Origin: Hydrogenothermus marinus
Lineage (GTDB): Bacteria > Aquificota > Aquificia > Aquificales > Hydrogenothermaceae
Assembly (NCBI RefSeq): GCF_003688665.1
Contig: NZ_REFO01000015.1
Location: forward strand, 1-61,318
Direction: 5' to 3'
DNA length: 61,318 nt
In this document: in pieces, positions 1 to 9,717 of the stretch
How positions within the stretch are numbered: the stretch's first letter is position 1
How the letters are laid out: each line of letters starts with the position of its first letter
Notes under the pieces: generated by a model
The model's input: the letters and a program-made list of their open reading frames with translations, nothing else
Told to the model about the DNA's origin: nothing
Database searches by the model: none
Translations under genes and position numbers: made by a program

Positions 1-87
1 TCTTTCTTATTACTACCTTATTTTTAATAATATTTCACTTATTTTTATTTTTGATTGCTTAATTTTAGAACACCTTTTAAAAAGAAC

Positions 88-115
88 TTGACAAATTTTA
101 GTAAAGTAATATTAT
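88..115 (+). promoter_or_regulatory. Sigma70-type promoter of hsp20
   Basis: A perfect TTGACA (88-93) is followed after 16 bases by TATTAT (110-115), five of six matches to the -10 consensus. It lies about 40 bases before the hsp20 start, which has a strong AAAGGAGG-type ribosome binding site at 138-145. No inverted repeat of the CIRCE type is visible between promoter and gene. Confidence 0.6.
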
Positions 116-152
116 ATTTTATATAATTAACTTTATAAAGGAGGGATGTAAG

Positions 153-605
153 ATGGACAGAAGAAATTTACCAGCATTTGGAGGATGGAATCCATTTAGA
201 GAACTTGCAAGAATTGAAAATGAACTTAACAGATTATTTACAGATGTATTTCCAGCACAAAAAGATATTTCAGAAGTTCAAGTTTGGGCTCCAAGAGTAG
301 ATATTTACGAAAAAGACAACAATATAGTTGTAGAAGCGGAAATACCAGGTGCTAAAAAAGAAGATATTGAAGTAAAAATCAAAGAAAACAACTTGGTAAT
401 AAGAGGAGAAGTTAAAAAAGAAGAAGAGAAAAAAGATGAAAACTATTACAGAAGTGAAAGATTTTATGGAAAATTTGAAAGAGTAATACCTTTACCAGCA
501 GAAGTAAAAGCCGAAGAAGCTAAAGCTGAAGTGAAAGATGGAATCTTAAAAGTAATTATTCCAAAAGAAACATCAGAAAAAGAAATAAAAGTAGAACTTA
601 AGTAA
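153..605 (+). CDS. Small heat shock protein, Hsp20/alpha-crystallin family
   Basis: ATP-independent cytosolic chaperone that holds unfolding proteins. The 150 residues match the usual bacterial size. A variable N-terminal arm (about 1-45) is followed by an alpha-crystallin beta-sandwich, with WAPRVDIYE opening the domain and the signature DGILKVIIPK near residues 129-138. The tail ends in an IKV triplet of the IxI/V type that docks neighbouring subunits in oligomers. The ATG follows AAGGAGGG by about seven bases. The gene stands alone between its own TTGACA promoter and a hairpin terminator, as expected for an independently induced heat-shock gene. Confidence in the family is very high; the client range is unknown. 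Confidence 0.96.
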   Translation: MDRRNLPAFGGWNPFRELARIENELNRLFTDVFPAQKDISEVQVWAPRVDIYEKDNNIVVEAEIPGAKKEDIEVKIKENNLVIRGEVKKEEEKKDENYYRSERFYGKFERVIPLPAEVKAEEAKAEVKDGILKVIIPKETSEKEIKVELK

Positions 606-612
606 TATTCGA

Positions 613-640
613 AAGGGGATGAATTATCCCCTTTTTTATT
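613..640 (+). terminator. Rho-independent terminator after hsp20
   Basis: An eight-base-pair stem (AAGGGGAT paired with ATCCCCTT) closes a five-base loop and runs into TTTTTTATTTT. It sits eight bases after the hsp20 stop codon, so it ends that monocistronic transcript. Confidence 0.85.
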
Positions 641-653
641 TTAAAATTTTTAT

Positions 654-926
654 ATGATTAAAATTTATCATTATGACGAAGAAAATTTTAAGCTTATTTT
701 CAGGCTTTATACAAAAGAAGGGATAAAGACTATTTCTAAAATTTTAGCTAAAATAAATGATAATATCTATTTAGATTGGGAATATATCTTAGAAGAATTA
801 GATGAAAGAGATCCAATTATTGGTAAAAGATTAACTATTGAATTAATAAAAACACCTTTTAAAAATTATATCTTAATTTCACCATACTCTAAAAAACTGG
901 AAATTTGTGCATTAATTCCTGTATAA
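654..926 (+). CDS. Hypothetical protein, 90 aa
   Basis: I do not recognise this protein. It is 90 residues with mixed charge, no signal peptide and no membrane segment. Predicted strand-rich stretches (KIYHYDEENFKLIFRLY, NYILISPYSKKLEICALIP) surround a central helix with an LEELDERDP stretch. The ATG lacks a clear ribosome binding site; it follows the hsp20 terminator by only 13 bases and precedes trpE by 30. Codon use resembles its neighbours. A small unknown gene is more likely than a chance ORF because the frame is open over the whole gap and ends just before trpE, but the start is uncertain. Confidence 0.5.
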   Translation: MIKIYHYDEENFKLIFRLYTKEGIKTISKILAKINDNIYLDWEYILEELDERDPIIGKRLTIELIKTPFKNYILISPYSKKLEICALIPV

Positions 927-955
927 TTTCAAGAAAAACATAAATGGATATGTAA

Positions 956-2443
956 ATGTCTGTAAGTTTATCCTTAGATAGTTTTAAAAAATTAGCAAAT
1001 AACTATAATGTTATACCTATATGGAAAGAAATTGTTTCGGATATTGATACACCTTTATCTGTATTTTTAAAAATAAAATCAGAAGATAGATTTAATTTCT
1101 TGTTTGAAAGTGTAGAACAAGGTGAAAATATTGGAAGATATTCATTTATAGGTTCATCAAAATCTGTATATATAAAATCTAAGAAAAGTTTTATAGAAAG
1201 TTACAATCAAGGGAAAGTAGAAATAAAAGAAACTAAAGATCCATTAGAAGAAATAAAAACTATTATAAAAAATTTCAAACCATATAAAGATGAAAATCTA
1301 CCTCCTTTCTGGGGCGGTATTGTAGGATATATAGGATATGACGTTATACACTTTTATGAGCCTATTCCTGATATAAAGCCTGATACTTTAAAACTTCCTG
1401 ATATATTCTTTTTCTTAAGTGATGAAGTTATAGCTTTTGATAATATTAACAAAAAAATTAAGATAATAGTCTCTGCATTTATTGATGAAAATTCAGATAT
1501 AGAAAAACTTTATGAAGAAAGTATTAAAAAAATAAATGAAATAGAATCTAAGTTAGAAGAAGAAAAAAATATAAAAAGATTATCAATTAAGGAAATTTCT
1601 TCAGTTAAAATAGAAAACTGGAAATCTAATTTCAAAAAAGAAGATTTTCTAAATGCTGTAAAAAAGGCTAAAGATTATATAAGAGAAGGTGATATTATTC
1701 AAGTAGTAATATCCCAAAGATTTTCTAAAAGATTAAATACTGAACCTTTAAATATTTATAGAGCTATTAGAATCATAAATCCATCTCCTTATCTTTTTTA
1801 TCTTGATTTAAAAGATATAAAGCTTATAGGTTCTTCTCCAGAAATACTTGTTTCTGTAAAAGATGGAAAGATATTTACTAAACCTATAGCAGGTACAAGA
1901 CCAAGAGGAAAAACTACAGAAGAAGATGAGAAGCTTGAAAAAGAGCTTTTATCAGATGAAAAAGAAAAAGCAGAGCATTTAATGCTTGTTGACCTTGCAA
2001 GAAATGATGTTGGTAAAGTAGCAAAAGCTAAATCTGTTAATGTAGATAGATTTATGTATATAGAGAGATATTCTCATGTAATGCATATAGTTTCTGATGT
2101 GTCAGGGCAATTAAGAAAAGATTTACATCCAATAGATGTTTTAAAATCAGTTTTTCCTGTAGGAACTGTAAGTGGTGCTCCAAAAGTTAGAGCTATGCAG
2201 ATAATAGAAGAACTTGAGCCAGATAAAAGAGGGCCTTATGCAGGAGCAGTAGGATATATATCTTTTGATGGAAATCTTGATACTGCAATAGCAATAAGAA
2301 CAGCTATAGTTCAAGGAGAAAATATATATATTCAAGCTGGAGCTGGAATTGTAGCAGATAGTATTCCTGAAAAAGAGTATGAAGAGACAGTTAATAAAGC
2401 AAAAGGAATGATAAAAGCAGTAGAAATTGCTGAAAATAGTTAG
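956..2443 (+). CDS. trpE: Anthranilate synthase component I
   Basis: Converts chorismate plus ammonia (from a TrpG glutaminase partner) to anthranilate, the first step of tryptophan synthesis. At 495 residues it has the full two-part build: an N-terminal regulatory domain (about 15-160) and a chorismate-binding domain (about 235-485). The latter carries the signatures PIAGTRPRGKT, DLARNDVGKVA and GTVSGAPKVRA. The conserved N-terminal region where tryptophan feedback binds (residues around 20-50) is present. No trpG lies next to it, so the glutaminase subunit must be encoded elsewhere. The gene converges on der, with nine bases between stop codons. TrpE rather than PabB is favoured by the full N-terminal domain and the overall match, but the two families are close. 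Confidence 0.93.
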   Translation: MSVSLSLDSFKKLANNYNVIPIWKEIVSDIDTPLSVFLKIKSEDRFNFLFESVEQGENIGRYSFIGSSKSVYIKSKKSFIESYNQGKVEIKETKDPLEEIKTIIKNFKPYKDENLPPFWGGIVGYIGYDVIHFYEPIPDIKPDTLKLPDIFFFLSDEVIAFDNINKKIKIIVSAFIDENSDIEKLYEESIKKINEIESKLEEEKNIKRLSIKEISSVKIENWKSNFKKEDFLNAVKKAKDYIREGDIIQVVISQRFSKRLNTEPLNIYRAIRIINPSPYLFYLDLKDIKLIGSSPEILVSVKDGKIFTKPIAGTRPRGKTTEEDEKLEKELLSDEKEKAEHLMLVDLARNDVGKVAKAKSVNVDRFMYIERYSHVMHIVSDVSGQLRKDLHPIDVLKSVFPVGTVSGAPKVRAMQIIEELEPDKRGPYAGAVGYISFDGNLDTAIAIRTAIVQGENIYIQAGAGIVADSIPEKEYEETVNKAKGMIKAVEIAENS

Positions 2444-2451
2444 GTAATATT

Positions 2452-3795
2452 TTATTTCTTTTCTATATGTCTGTCTCTAAGGATTAACTTCATAGGTGTT
2501 TTTTCTAATCCAAGTAATTTTCTTAAGTTATTTTCCAGATATTTAACATAATTTGCTTTAAATCCTTGAGGATAATTAACAAAAAGTAAAAATGCAGGTG
2601 GTTTTCCTTCAAGTTGAGTACCATAATATATCTTTAAAGGTTTTCCTTGATAAGTAGGAGGAGCTTGTAAAGTTTGAAGTTGTTTTAATGCTCTATTTAA
2701 TTTTCCTGTACCAACTCTTTTCCAAGCTTGATTATATACTTCAATAATTTCATTTAATAATTTATCTATATTTATTTTTTTCTTGGCAGAAACAAAAATA
2801 ATTGGTGCATATGGTAAGAAATAAAGTTTTTCTCTAATTTGAGTTTCTAAAGCTTTTAAAATATCTTTTCTTTTTGGAAGTCTATCTATTTTATTTACTG
2901 CTATGATAGCAGGTTTATAATACTTTTGAATAAGATGAGCTATTTTTTGATCTTGTTCTGTTGCTCCTTGCTCAGCATCTATTACTAATACTACTACATC
3001 TGCTTTTTTTATAGATTCTAAGGTTCTTCCTACACTGAAAAATTCTATTCCATAATCTATATTTTTCTTTTTCCTAAGCCCTGCAGTATCTAAGAATAAA
3101 AATTTTTGTCCATCTTTTTCAAAGATTGTATCTACTGTATCTCTTGTAGTTCCAGGGATGTTAGAAACTAAAGCTCTTTCTTCTCCAAGTATTGCATTTA
3201 ATAAAGAAGATTTTCCAGCATTTGGTTTTCCTACTAATGCTACTTTTATAAAATCTGATTTAGTTTCTTTTTCTTTATTTTCTTTTAAAGCTTCCCTTTC
3301 ATAATCAGGAATATCTTCTATTATTTGATCTAAAAGATCAGCTACTCCCATTTTTTGAATAGTAGAAATAGGAAAGATTTTATCAAATCCAAGTTCATAA
3401 AATTCATATATATTATCTTCCTTTTCTGGATTGTCTATTTTATTAACTGCTACATAAACAGGTTTTTCTGTTTTATGTAATATTCTTGCTATATCTTTGT
3501 CAGCTTCTGTCAGTCCTGTTTGCCCATCTACCACCAAAATAAAAGCATCTGCATTTTCTAACTCTTTTTCTATCTCTTTTCTTATATAAGGTGCAAATTT
3601 ATCTGTATCTGATTGGATATATCCGCCAGTGTCTACAATTTCAAAAGGAATATTCCTCCAATCAGTAGTTGAAATTAATCTATCCCTTGTAACTCCCGGA
3701 ATATCTTCAACTATTGCTTTTCTTTTTCCTATTATTCTATTAAACAAGGAAGATTTACCAACATTTGGCCTTCCAACTATGGCTACTCTATACAT
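2452..3795 (-). CDS. der: Ribosome assembly GTPase Der (EngA)
   Basis: Double GTPase needed for maturation of the 50S ribosomal subunit. The 447 residues contain two tandem G domains. The first has GRPNVGKSS (about 7-15), DTGG and NKID; the second has GKPNAGKSS (about 188-196), DTAG and NKID. A C-terminal KH-like domain, from about residue 350, binds RNA. Length and order are those of the family. The ATG at 3795 is the first methionine and directly precedes the standard MYRVAIVGRPN start. It is transcribed away from the rhodanese gene, with which it shares a 57-base divergent promoter region. Confidence 0.97.
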   Translation of the reverse strand: MYRVAIVGRPNVGKSSLFNRIIGKRKAIVEDIPGVTRDRLISTTDWRNIPFEIVDTGGYIQSDTDKFAPYIRKEIEKELENADAFILVVDGQTGLTEADKDIARILHKTEKPVYVAVNKIDNPEKEDNIYEFYELGFDKIFPISTIQKMGVADLLDQIIEDIPDYEREALKENKEKETKSDFIKVALVGKPNAGKSSLLNAILGEERALVSNIPGTTRDTVDTIFEKDGQKFLFLDTAGLRKKKNIDYGIEFFSVGRTLESIKKADVVVLVIDAEQGATEQDQKIAHLIQKYYKPAIIAVNKIDRLPKRKDILKALETQIREKLYFLPYAPIIFVSAKKKINIDKLLNEIIEVYNQAWKRVGTGKLNRALKQLQTLQAPPTYQGKPLKIYYGTQLEGKPPAFLLFVNYPQGFKANYVKYLENNLRKLLGLEKTPMKLILRDRHIEKK

Positions 3796-3852
3796 TCTTT
3801 TCCTCTTTATGTTATAAATATATTCTAATTAAAAAATTAAGGGGAATTAATA

Positions 3853-4221
3853 ATGAGATATATTTTAACTATTTTAGCATTTTTAAATATATCTTTTGCT
3901 TATGAAAATTTAAATCCAAAACAGTTTTACAATTTATTAAATAAAACAAAAGATGCAATACTTTTAGACGTAAGAACTCCTCAGGAGTTTTACCAAGAAG
4001 GACATATTCCAAATGCTAATTTAATTCCAGTTCAGCTTTTTAAATATATATTTTTAGCAGGGAAAGGAATAAAAGAAAGACCTGTATTTGTATATTGTAG
4101 AAGTGGTAATAGAAGTGCAATAGCATCAAAACTTTTAGAGAAGTGGGGAGTAAAAAAGGTTTATAATCTAAATGGTGGCATATTAAACTGGAAAAAAGAA
4201 AATCTTCCTATAGAAAAATAA
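3853..4221 (+). CDS. Exported rhodanese-like protein
   Basis: Single-domain rhodanese that probably acts in the periplasm. A short signal peptide (about residues 1-17, ending SFAYE) precedes the rhodanese fold. The active-site loop is CRSGNRS near residue 77, with the catalytic cysteine intact, and the strand motif LLDVRTPQEF lies near residue 40. Such proteins carry sulfur as a persulfide or move sulfane sulfur between thiols. That fits a sulfur-metabolising thermophile, but the physiological acceptor cannot be read from sequence. A second, cytoplasmic rhodanese is at 37.2 kb. The gene is followed by a 61-base gap and an aminotransferase with its own ribosome binding site. Confidence 0.9.
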   Translation: MRYILTILAFLNISFAYENLNPKQFYNLLNKTKDAILLDVRTPQEFYQEGHIPNANLIPVQLFKYIFLAGKGIKERPVFVYCRSGNRSAIASKLLEKWGVKKVYNLNGGILNWKKENLPIEK

Positions 4222-4282
4222 CTTAATAACAGTAATTACTGTAAAATATAAGTAATTAAAGTTTTAATCATAGGAGGATTTT

Positions 4283-5428
4283 ATGCTTATTAAAGAAAGA
4301 CTTTTTACTCCAGGTCCAGTACCACTTCCACCACAAGTAATAAAAGCTTTAGGACAACAGATAATACATCATAGAACACCTGAATTCACCAATGCGTTTT
4401 TACAAGTAAGAGAAAAACTTCAAAAACTTTTAAAAACAAAAAGAGATGTTTTGATGTTTGCATCTTCAGGAACAGGAGCTATGGAAGCTTCTATAGTTAA
4501 CTTTTTTAGTGAAGAAGATACTGTTTTAGTTATAAATGCAGGTAAATTTGGACAAAGATGGAGAGAAATAGCTAAAAGATATAATCTTAAAGTTATAGAT
4601 TATGAAATTCCTTGGGGAAAAACTTACGATAAAGAAAAATTAATCGAAATACTTGGTAAATATCCCCAAATAAAAGGAATATTAGTTCAACAGTCAGAAA
4701 CCTCAACAACAACTTATCATGATGTTAAATTTTTAGCAGAAAAAGCAAATGAAATGCTTGAAGACTGTCTTATTGTAGTAGATGGAATTACATCTGTAGG
4801 GGTTTATGAAGTTTATCCTGAAGAAGTTGGAATAGATATTTTAGTTACAGGCTCTCAAAAAGCTTTAATGCTACCACCGGGACTTTCTATTTTATATTAT
4901 AGTGAGAAAGCAGAAAAAAGACTTGATACATCAAACCTTCCAAAATATTACTTTGATGTAAAAGCAGAGAGCAAAAAACAAGCAAAAGGTCAAACTGCTT
5001 ATACACCTGCAATAAATTTAATACTTGCTTTAAATGAAAGCTTAAACTTAATCCTTGATGAAGGTTTGGAAAATCTTGCAAAAAGACATGAAGTTATGGC
5101 AAAAGCTACAAGAGAAGCAGTACAAGAACTTGGTTTAAAACTTTTATCTGAAAGTCCAGCAAACTCTGCTACAGGCGTTTATGCACCAGAAGGAATTAAT
5201 GCAGATGATTTAAGAAAACAGCTTTTAAAAATAGGATTTAGAGTTGCAGGAGGACAAGATCATTTAAAAGGAAAAATATTTAGAATTGCTCATATGGGAT
5301 ATTTTGATTTTATGGATATGATTCAAGTTATAGCAGGTCTTGAAATTGCTTTACAAAAAATAGGATATCCTGTTGAATTTGGAAAAGCAGTTTCTAAAGC
5401 TCAAGAAATAATAAGAGAGGTTTTATAA
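4283..5428 (+). CDS. Class V aminotransferase (alanine/serine-glyoxylate type)
   Basis: PLP-dependent aminotransferase of fold type I, 381 residues. The N-terminus FTPGPVPLPP is the classic start of the serine/alanine-glyoxylate aminotransferase group. The PLP-binding lysine is in VTGSQKALMLPPG near residue 196, preceded by the VVDGITSVG cofactor strand. Homologues in Aquificota and cyanobacteria were long annotated as a soluble hydrogenase small subunit; nothing here suggests hydrogenase activity. The ATG follows AGGAGG. It overlaps mtaP by one base (TAATG), so the two genes are translationally coupled. A role in glyoxylate, glycine or serine metabolism is likely; the exact amino donor is not decided. 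Confidence 0.9.
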   Translation: MLIKERLFTPGPVPLPPQVIKALGQQIIHHRTPEFTNAFLQVREKLQKLLKTKRDVLMFASSGTGAMEASIVNFFSEEDTVLVINAGKFGQRWREIAKRYNLKVIDYEIPWGKTYDKEKLIEILGKYPQIKGILVQQSETSTTTYHDVKFLAEKANEMLEDCLIVVDGITSVGVYEVYPEEVGIDILVTGSQKALMLPPGLSILYYSEKAEKRLDTSNLPKYYFDVKAESKKQAKGQTAYTPAINLILALNESLNLILDEGLENLAKRHEVMAKATREAVQELGLKLLSESPANSATGVYAPEGINADDLRKQLLKIGFRVAGGQDHLKGKIFRIAHMGYFDFMDMIQVIAGLEIALQKIGYPVEFGKAVSKAQEIIREVL

Positions 5429-6267
5429 TGCTTGGTGTTATTGGTGGTAGTGGTTTATACAAAATAGAAGGTTTAAAGCTTATTGATGAAGTTGAGCTAA
5501 ATACACCTTGGGGCAAACCTTCTGATAAATATATAATTACTGAATACAAAGGCAATAAAATTATCTTTCTTCCAAGACATGGGAGAGGCCATCTTTACCC
5601 ACCTCATCTTATAAATTATAGAGCAAATATATGGGGTTTTAGGAAGTTAGAAGTAAATAAAATTCTTTCTGTAAGTGCAGTAGGTGGAATAAATGAGAAC
5701 TATAAACCAGGCGATTTTGTAATATCTTATCAATTTTTAGATTTTACAAAAACAAGAGCATCTACTTTTTTTGAAGGAATATATACAAAAGAAGATGATT
5801 ATATTAAAGATGATTTAGTTAGCCAGTATTTGAAAGATAAAAGGGTAGTACATATAGATGTTTCAGATCCTTTTTGCCCTGAGCTTAGAAATAGTTTAGA
5901 AAATAGTTTGAAAAAACTAGGATTTAGTTATCATAAAAATGGAGTATATGTAGCAACTGAAGGTCCAAGACTTGAAACAGCAGCAGAGATAAAAGCTTTA
6001 AAAACCATAGGCGCAGATATTGTAGGAATGACTTTAGTGCCTGAGATTGTTTTAGCAAGGGAACTTGGAATGCATTTTGCCTCTGTGAGTGTAGTTACAA
6101 ATTTGGCTGCAGGAATAAAAGGAGAAAAACTAACTTCTGAAGAAGTAATTGAAATGATGGAAAGAAAAACAGAAGAGATAAAAAAATTAATACTTGATTT
6201 TTCAGAAAATCTTCCTACAAATTTTAAATGTGATTGCCAGTCAAGTTTAGAAGGAGCGGCTATATAA
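5428..6267 (+). CDS. mtnP: S-methyl-5'-thioadenosine phosphorylase
   Basis: Cleaves methylthioadenosine, a by-product of polyamine synthesis, into adenine and methylthioribose-1-phosphate using phosphate. The protein is 279 residues and starts directly with MLGVIGGSGLYKIEG, the family's phosphate-loop opening. It has the FLPRHGRGH motif (near 50-58), SVSAVGGIN, and the substrate loop TEGPRLETAAEI (about 188-199). The GMTLVPE segment and VTNLAAG follow. Length is typical. The start codon overlaps the preceding aminotransferase stop by one base. The C-terminal CDCQ stretch is a short cysteine pair seen in many thermophilic homologues. Inosine or adenosine specificity cannot be excluded. Confidence 0.93.
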   Translation: MLGVIGGSGLYKIEGLKLIDEVELNTPWGKPSDKYIITEYKGNKIIFLPRHGRGHLYPPHLINYRANIWGFRKLEVNKILSVSAVGGINENYKPGDFVISYQFLDFTKTRASTFFEGIYTKEDDYIKDDLVSQYLKDKRVVHIDVSDPFCPELRNSLENSLKKLGFSYHKNGVYVATEGPRLETAAEIKALKTIGADIVGMTLVPEIVLARELGMHFASVSVVTNLAAGIKGEKLTSEEVIEMMERKTEEIKKLILDFSENLPTNFKCDCQSSLEGAAI

Positions 6268-6272
6268 AAAAT

Positions 6273-7232
6273 TTGGAAGAAGTATTAATATTTAAAGTAG
6301 AAAAGGAATATAAAAATAAAAGAATAGATCAGTTTTTATCTATGGTCTATCCTGAATTTTCAAGAGCATATTATCAAAAATTAATAAAAGAAGGAAATGT
6401 ATTAGAAAAAGGAAAACCAATAAAAAAACCTTCTTTTAAAATTAAAGAAGGTCAAGAAATTACAATAATAATACCACCACCTCCAAGCCTTAATATAGAG
6501 CCAGAAAATATACCTCTTGATATATATTATGAAGATGAAGATTTAGCAGTAGTTTATAAACCACCACATATGGTTGTTCATCCTTCTGTTGGGCATACTT
6601 CAGGTACTTTAGTAAATGCTCTCTTATATCATTTTAAAAATGTATCTGAATATCAAGGAAGAGAAAGAGCAGGAATTATACATAGACTTGATAAAGAAAC
6701 TGCAGGACTTTTAATAGTTGCAAAATCAGAATTTGCCCATAAAGAACTTCAAAAACAGTTCCAAGAAAGGTTAGTTGATAAAAGATATAAAGCAATTGTT
6801 TCAGGAATTGTGAAAAAAGATCATGATCTTATAGATTTACCTATTGGTCGCTCTATTTATAATAGACAAAAAATGGGAATAGATGCAGTAAATCCAAGAG
6901 ATGCTCTTACAGAATATTGGGTAGAAAAAAAATGGGAAAAGCATAATTTATCTCTTGTTGATATTAAATTGCATACAGGAAGAACACATCAAATAAGGGT
7001 GCATTTTTCAGCAATAGGCCATCCACTTTTAAATGATAAAGTATATGGATTTAAAAAATCTTCTTTAAAATCAGAAGAGGCTAAAAAATCTTCTGATATA
7101 CTTGATTATCATGCATTAGTTGCTTATAAAATAGCATTTATCCATCCAAGAACAAATAAAAAAATAGAAATAAGTTTAAAAGAACTACCAAAACCAATAC
7201 CAGAAATTATTGAACTGTTAAACAAATCTTAA
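6273..7232 (+). CDS. rluD: 23S rRNA pseudouridine synthase, RluD family
   Basis: Isomerises uridines in 23S rRNA. An S4 RNA-binding domain (first about 75 residues, RIDQFL...GNVLEKG) is followed by the catalytic domain with HRLDKETAGLL, which holds the catalytic aspartate, and GRTHQIRVH. An ATG at 6234 would also be in frame but lies deep inside mtnP. I prefer the TTG at 6273: translation then begins MEEVLIFKVEKEYKNKRID, as in homologues, and AAGGAG lies at 6251-6256, although its 16-base spacing is long. The gene follows mtnP by five bases and converges on the leftward gene that ends one base later. Family assignment is firm; which uridines it modifies is not decidable. Confidence 0.92.
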   Translation: MEEVLIFKVEKEYKNKRIDQFLSMVYPEFSRAYYQKLIKEGNVLEKGKPIKKPSFKIKEGQEITIIIPPPPSLNIEPENIPLDIYYEDEDLAVVYKPPHMVVHPSVGHTSGTLVNALLYHFKNVSEYQGRERAGIIHRLDKETAGLLIVAKSEFAHKELQKQFQERLVDKRYKAIVSGIVKKDHDLIDLPIGRSIYNRQKMGIDAVNPRDALTEYWVEKKWEKHNLSLVDIKLHTGRTHQIRVHFSAIGHPLLNDKVYGFKKSSLKSEEAKKSSDILDYHALVAYKIAFIHPRTNKKIEISLKELPKPIPEIIELLNKS

Positions 7233-7670
7233 TTATTTTGGAGTTATCTCTTTTATAAACATTATTTTTATAGGTGTATTTGTTTGTGTTTCTAATTCAC
7301 TTAATCCAACAATAGCTTGATTATTTAAAATATATCCTTTAGTTTCATAATTTTTTATCTTTCCATTTTCATTACAGCTTATTTCAGAGATACTTCCATA
7401 AAACCTATTAAAATCTGTATTATATATTAAATATCCTATTGCATTACAGTTTTGAAGGATATTAGAACTAAATGTTATTGATATAGGATAAACTTGAGGG
7501 GGTTCTTTTTCCTGATAAGGGTTTAAAAACTCGGTATTAACACTTGGCTTTTTTGCAATAACTATTCCAACATTTAATTTTCCATCTACAATATCACCTT
7601 TTTTGATTAAAAACTTCTTTGCATAAGCAACATTCAAGACAATAAGCAGTAAAATAATCAATTTTTTCAA
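7233..7670 (-). CDS. Exported protein with a TraB/VirB10-like segment
   Basis: A 145-residue secreted protein with a clear signal peptide (residues 1-17, [17 protein letters not shown]). The mature part opens with [17 protein letters not shown], and contains [21 protein letters not shown] and an ISCNENGKI...TKGYI segment. This pattern (a conserved Cys pair, a ySxRfYg-like strand, then a yEVkGYi strand) resembles the first strands of the TraB/VirB10/TrbI outer-membrane barrel of type IV secretion systems, but the rest of that domain is missing and no other secretion genes are nearby. It overlaps uvrB by four bases (ATGA), so it is translated from the uvrB transcript. Function unknown; the TraB resemblance is by eye only. 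Confidence 0.75.
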   Translation of the reverse strand: MKKLIILLLIVLNVAYAKKFLIKKGDIVDGKLNVGIVIAKKPSVNTEFLNPYQEKEPPQVYPISITFSSNILQNCNAIGYLIYNTDFNRFYGSISEISCNENGKIKNYETKGYILNNQAIVGLSELETQTNTPIKIMFIKEITPK

Positions 7671-9652
7671 AGGGATACAGCCACCTTTTTTAATTTTTCA
7701 ATTTTATCTCTTAGTTGTGCTGCTTTTTCAAATTCCCAATTTTTAGCATATTCCCACATCTGTTTTTCTAATTTTTCTATCTCATTTAAAAGTTCTTCTT
7801 CTGATGTTATATTATCGGGTATATCTTCATATATTTTTATCCCAATTTCTTCAAGATTTATAAGATCTTTTATTTCTTTTTTGATTGTTTTTGGAGTAAT
7901 ATTATGCTTTTCATTGTATTCTTTTTGTAGTTTTCTTCTTCTTTCTGTTTCTTTAATTGCTTTTTCCATTGCAGGAGTAATCTTATCTGCATATAAAATT
8001 GCTTTTCCATTTATATTTCTTGCCGCTCTTCCTATTATCTGGATTAATGCAGTTGTTGATCTTAAAAATCCTTGTTTATCTGCGTCTAATATAGCTACAA
8101 GAGAAACTTCTGGCATATCTATTCCTTCTCTTAATAAATTAACTCCAACAATAACATCATATTTTCCTTCTCTTAATTCTTTTATTATTTTTGCTCTTTC
8201 TATAGTATCTATTTCAGAATGAAGATATACTGCTTTTATATCTCTTTCAATTAAATAATCTGAAAGATTTTCAGCCATTTTTTTAGTTAATGTAATTACT
8301 ATAGCTCTTTCATTTCTTTCTTTTATCTTCCATATTTCAGAAATTAAATCGTCTATCTGCCCTTCTGTTGGTTTTACTATTACTTCAGGATCTAATAATC
8401 CTGTAGGTCTAATTATCTGTTCTATTATTATTCCTTTACTTCTTTCTATTTCCCAATCTGCAGGAGTAGCGGAAACATATATAGCTCTTTCTATTTTTTC
8501 TAAAAATTCATCAAATTTTAAAGGTCTATTATCAAATGCAGACTTCATTCTCCAACCATATTTAACAAGATTTTCCTTTCTTTTTCTATCTCCATTATAC
8601 ATAGCTCTAATCTGCGGTATTGTTACATGACTTTCATCTATAATAAGAAGATAATCATCAGGAAAATAATCAAGTAGTGTATAAGGTGGCTCTCCCGGTT
8701 TCCTTCCATCAAAGTATCTTGAGTAATTTTCAATTCCTTTGCATGTTCCAAGCTCTAAAATCATTTCTATATCATAGTTGGTTCTTTGCCATAATCTATT
8801 TGCTTCTATTTCTTTCCCAGCTTTTCTAAAATCTTCAACCTCTTTTTCTAAATCTTTTTGAATCTGTTTTACTGCATCTGCAATATCTGGTTTTGGTATA
8901 ACATAATGGCTTGCAGGAAATATTACTGCATTTTCAACTCTTTTTTTTGTATTTCTATTAAAAAGATCAAGTTCTGATATAGAATCTATCTCATCACCAA
9001 AAAACTCAACTCTTAAAATAGTATCTTCTGTATGAGATGGAATTAGTTCAATAGTATCACCTTTCACACTAAAAGTTCCTCTTTTAAAAGAATAATCATC
9101 TCTTTGATATTGAAGTTCTATAAGTTTTCTTAAAAATTGTTGTCTATCAATTGGCATCCCAACATAAAGTTGAAGTCTTAATTTTTCATAAAATTCAGGT
9201 GTTCCAAGTCCATATATACAAGAAACAGATGCTACAACTATAGTATCTGGCCTTTCTATTAAACTTTTTGTAGCTGAATGTCTAAATCTATCTATAGCAT
9301 CATTTATAGAACTATCTTTTTCTATATATATATCCTTTTCTGGAAGGTATGCTTCTGGCTGGTAGTAATCATAATAAGAAACAAAATACTCTACTGCATT
9401 ATCAGGAAAAATTTCTTTAAGCTCTCTATAAATCTGTGCCGCTAATGTTTTATTATGGGTTAAAACTAAAGCAGGTTTTCCATACTTTTCTATAGTCTTA
9501 GCAAAAGTAACTGTTTTTCCTGTTCCTGTTGCTCCAAGTAAAACCTGTTCTTTAACTCCATCTTTTAGATTTTTATAAAGCTGTCTTACTGCTTTAGGCT
9601 GATCTCCCGCAAGTTCAAAAGGAAGTTTTGCATTAAAAGGTGTTTTTATCAT
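7667..9652 (-). CDS. uvrB: Excinuclease ABC subunit B
   Basis: Damage-verification helicase of nucleotide excision repair, working with UvrA and UvrC. All 661 residues are present. The Walker A motif LGATGTGKT is near 39-47, and the beta-hairpin that inserts behind lesions is in [12 protein letters not shown]. The DEAD-like box IDESH is followed by motif VI in [10 protein letters not shown]. The C-terminal UVR coiled-coil domain, which contacts UvrC, ends the protein ([16 protein letters not shown]). It is the first gene of a two-gene leftward unit and lies 66 bases from the restriction gene upstream. uvrA and uvrC are not in the window. Confidence 0.98.
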   Translation of the reverse strand: MIKTPFNAKLPFELAGDQPKAVRQLYKNLKDGVKEQVLLGATGTGKTVTFAKTIEKYGKPALVLTHNKTLAAQIYRELKEIFPDNAVEYFVSYYDYYQPEAYLPEKDIYIEKDSSINDAIDRFRHSATKSLIERPDTIVVASVSCIYGLGTPEFYEKLRLQLYVGMPIDRQQFLRKLIELQYQRDDYSFKRGTFSVKGDTIELIPSHTEDTILRVEFFGDEIDSISELDLFNRNTKKRVENAVIFPASHYVIPKPDIADAVKQIQKDLEKEVEDFRKAGKEIEANRLWQRTNYDIEMILELGTCKGIENYSRYFDGRKPGEPPYTLLDYFPDDYLLIIDESHVTIPQIRAMYNGDRKRKENLVKYGWRMKSAFDNRPLKFDEFLEKIERAIYVSATPADWEIERSKGIIIEQIIRPTGLLDPEVIVKPTEGQIDDLISEIWKIKERNERAIVITLTKKMAENLSDYLIERDIKAVYLHSEIDTIERAKIIKELREGKYDVIVGVNLLREGIDMPEVSLVAILDADKQGFLRSTTALIQIIGRAARNINGKAILYADKITPAMEKAIKETERRRKLQKEYNEKHNITPKTIKKEIKDLINLEEIGIKIYEDIPDNITSEEELLNEIEKLEKQMWEYAKNWEFEKAAQLRDKIEKLKKVAVSL

Positions 9653-9717
9653 AAAAAACCTCTATATTCAAAAATTTATCTTAAATAAATTAGAGAAAAT
9701 TTCTTCTGTTTCAATGA

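Noticed and set aside
2147-2335. Leftward 62-codon frame inside trpE
   Set aside because: It is the mirror of a conserved trpE region, rich in Tyr/Ser/Cys, with no ribosome binding site; a shadow frame like many others antisense to the real genes.
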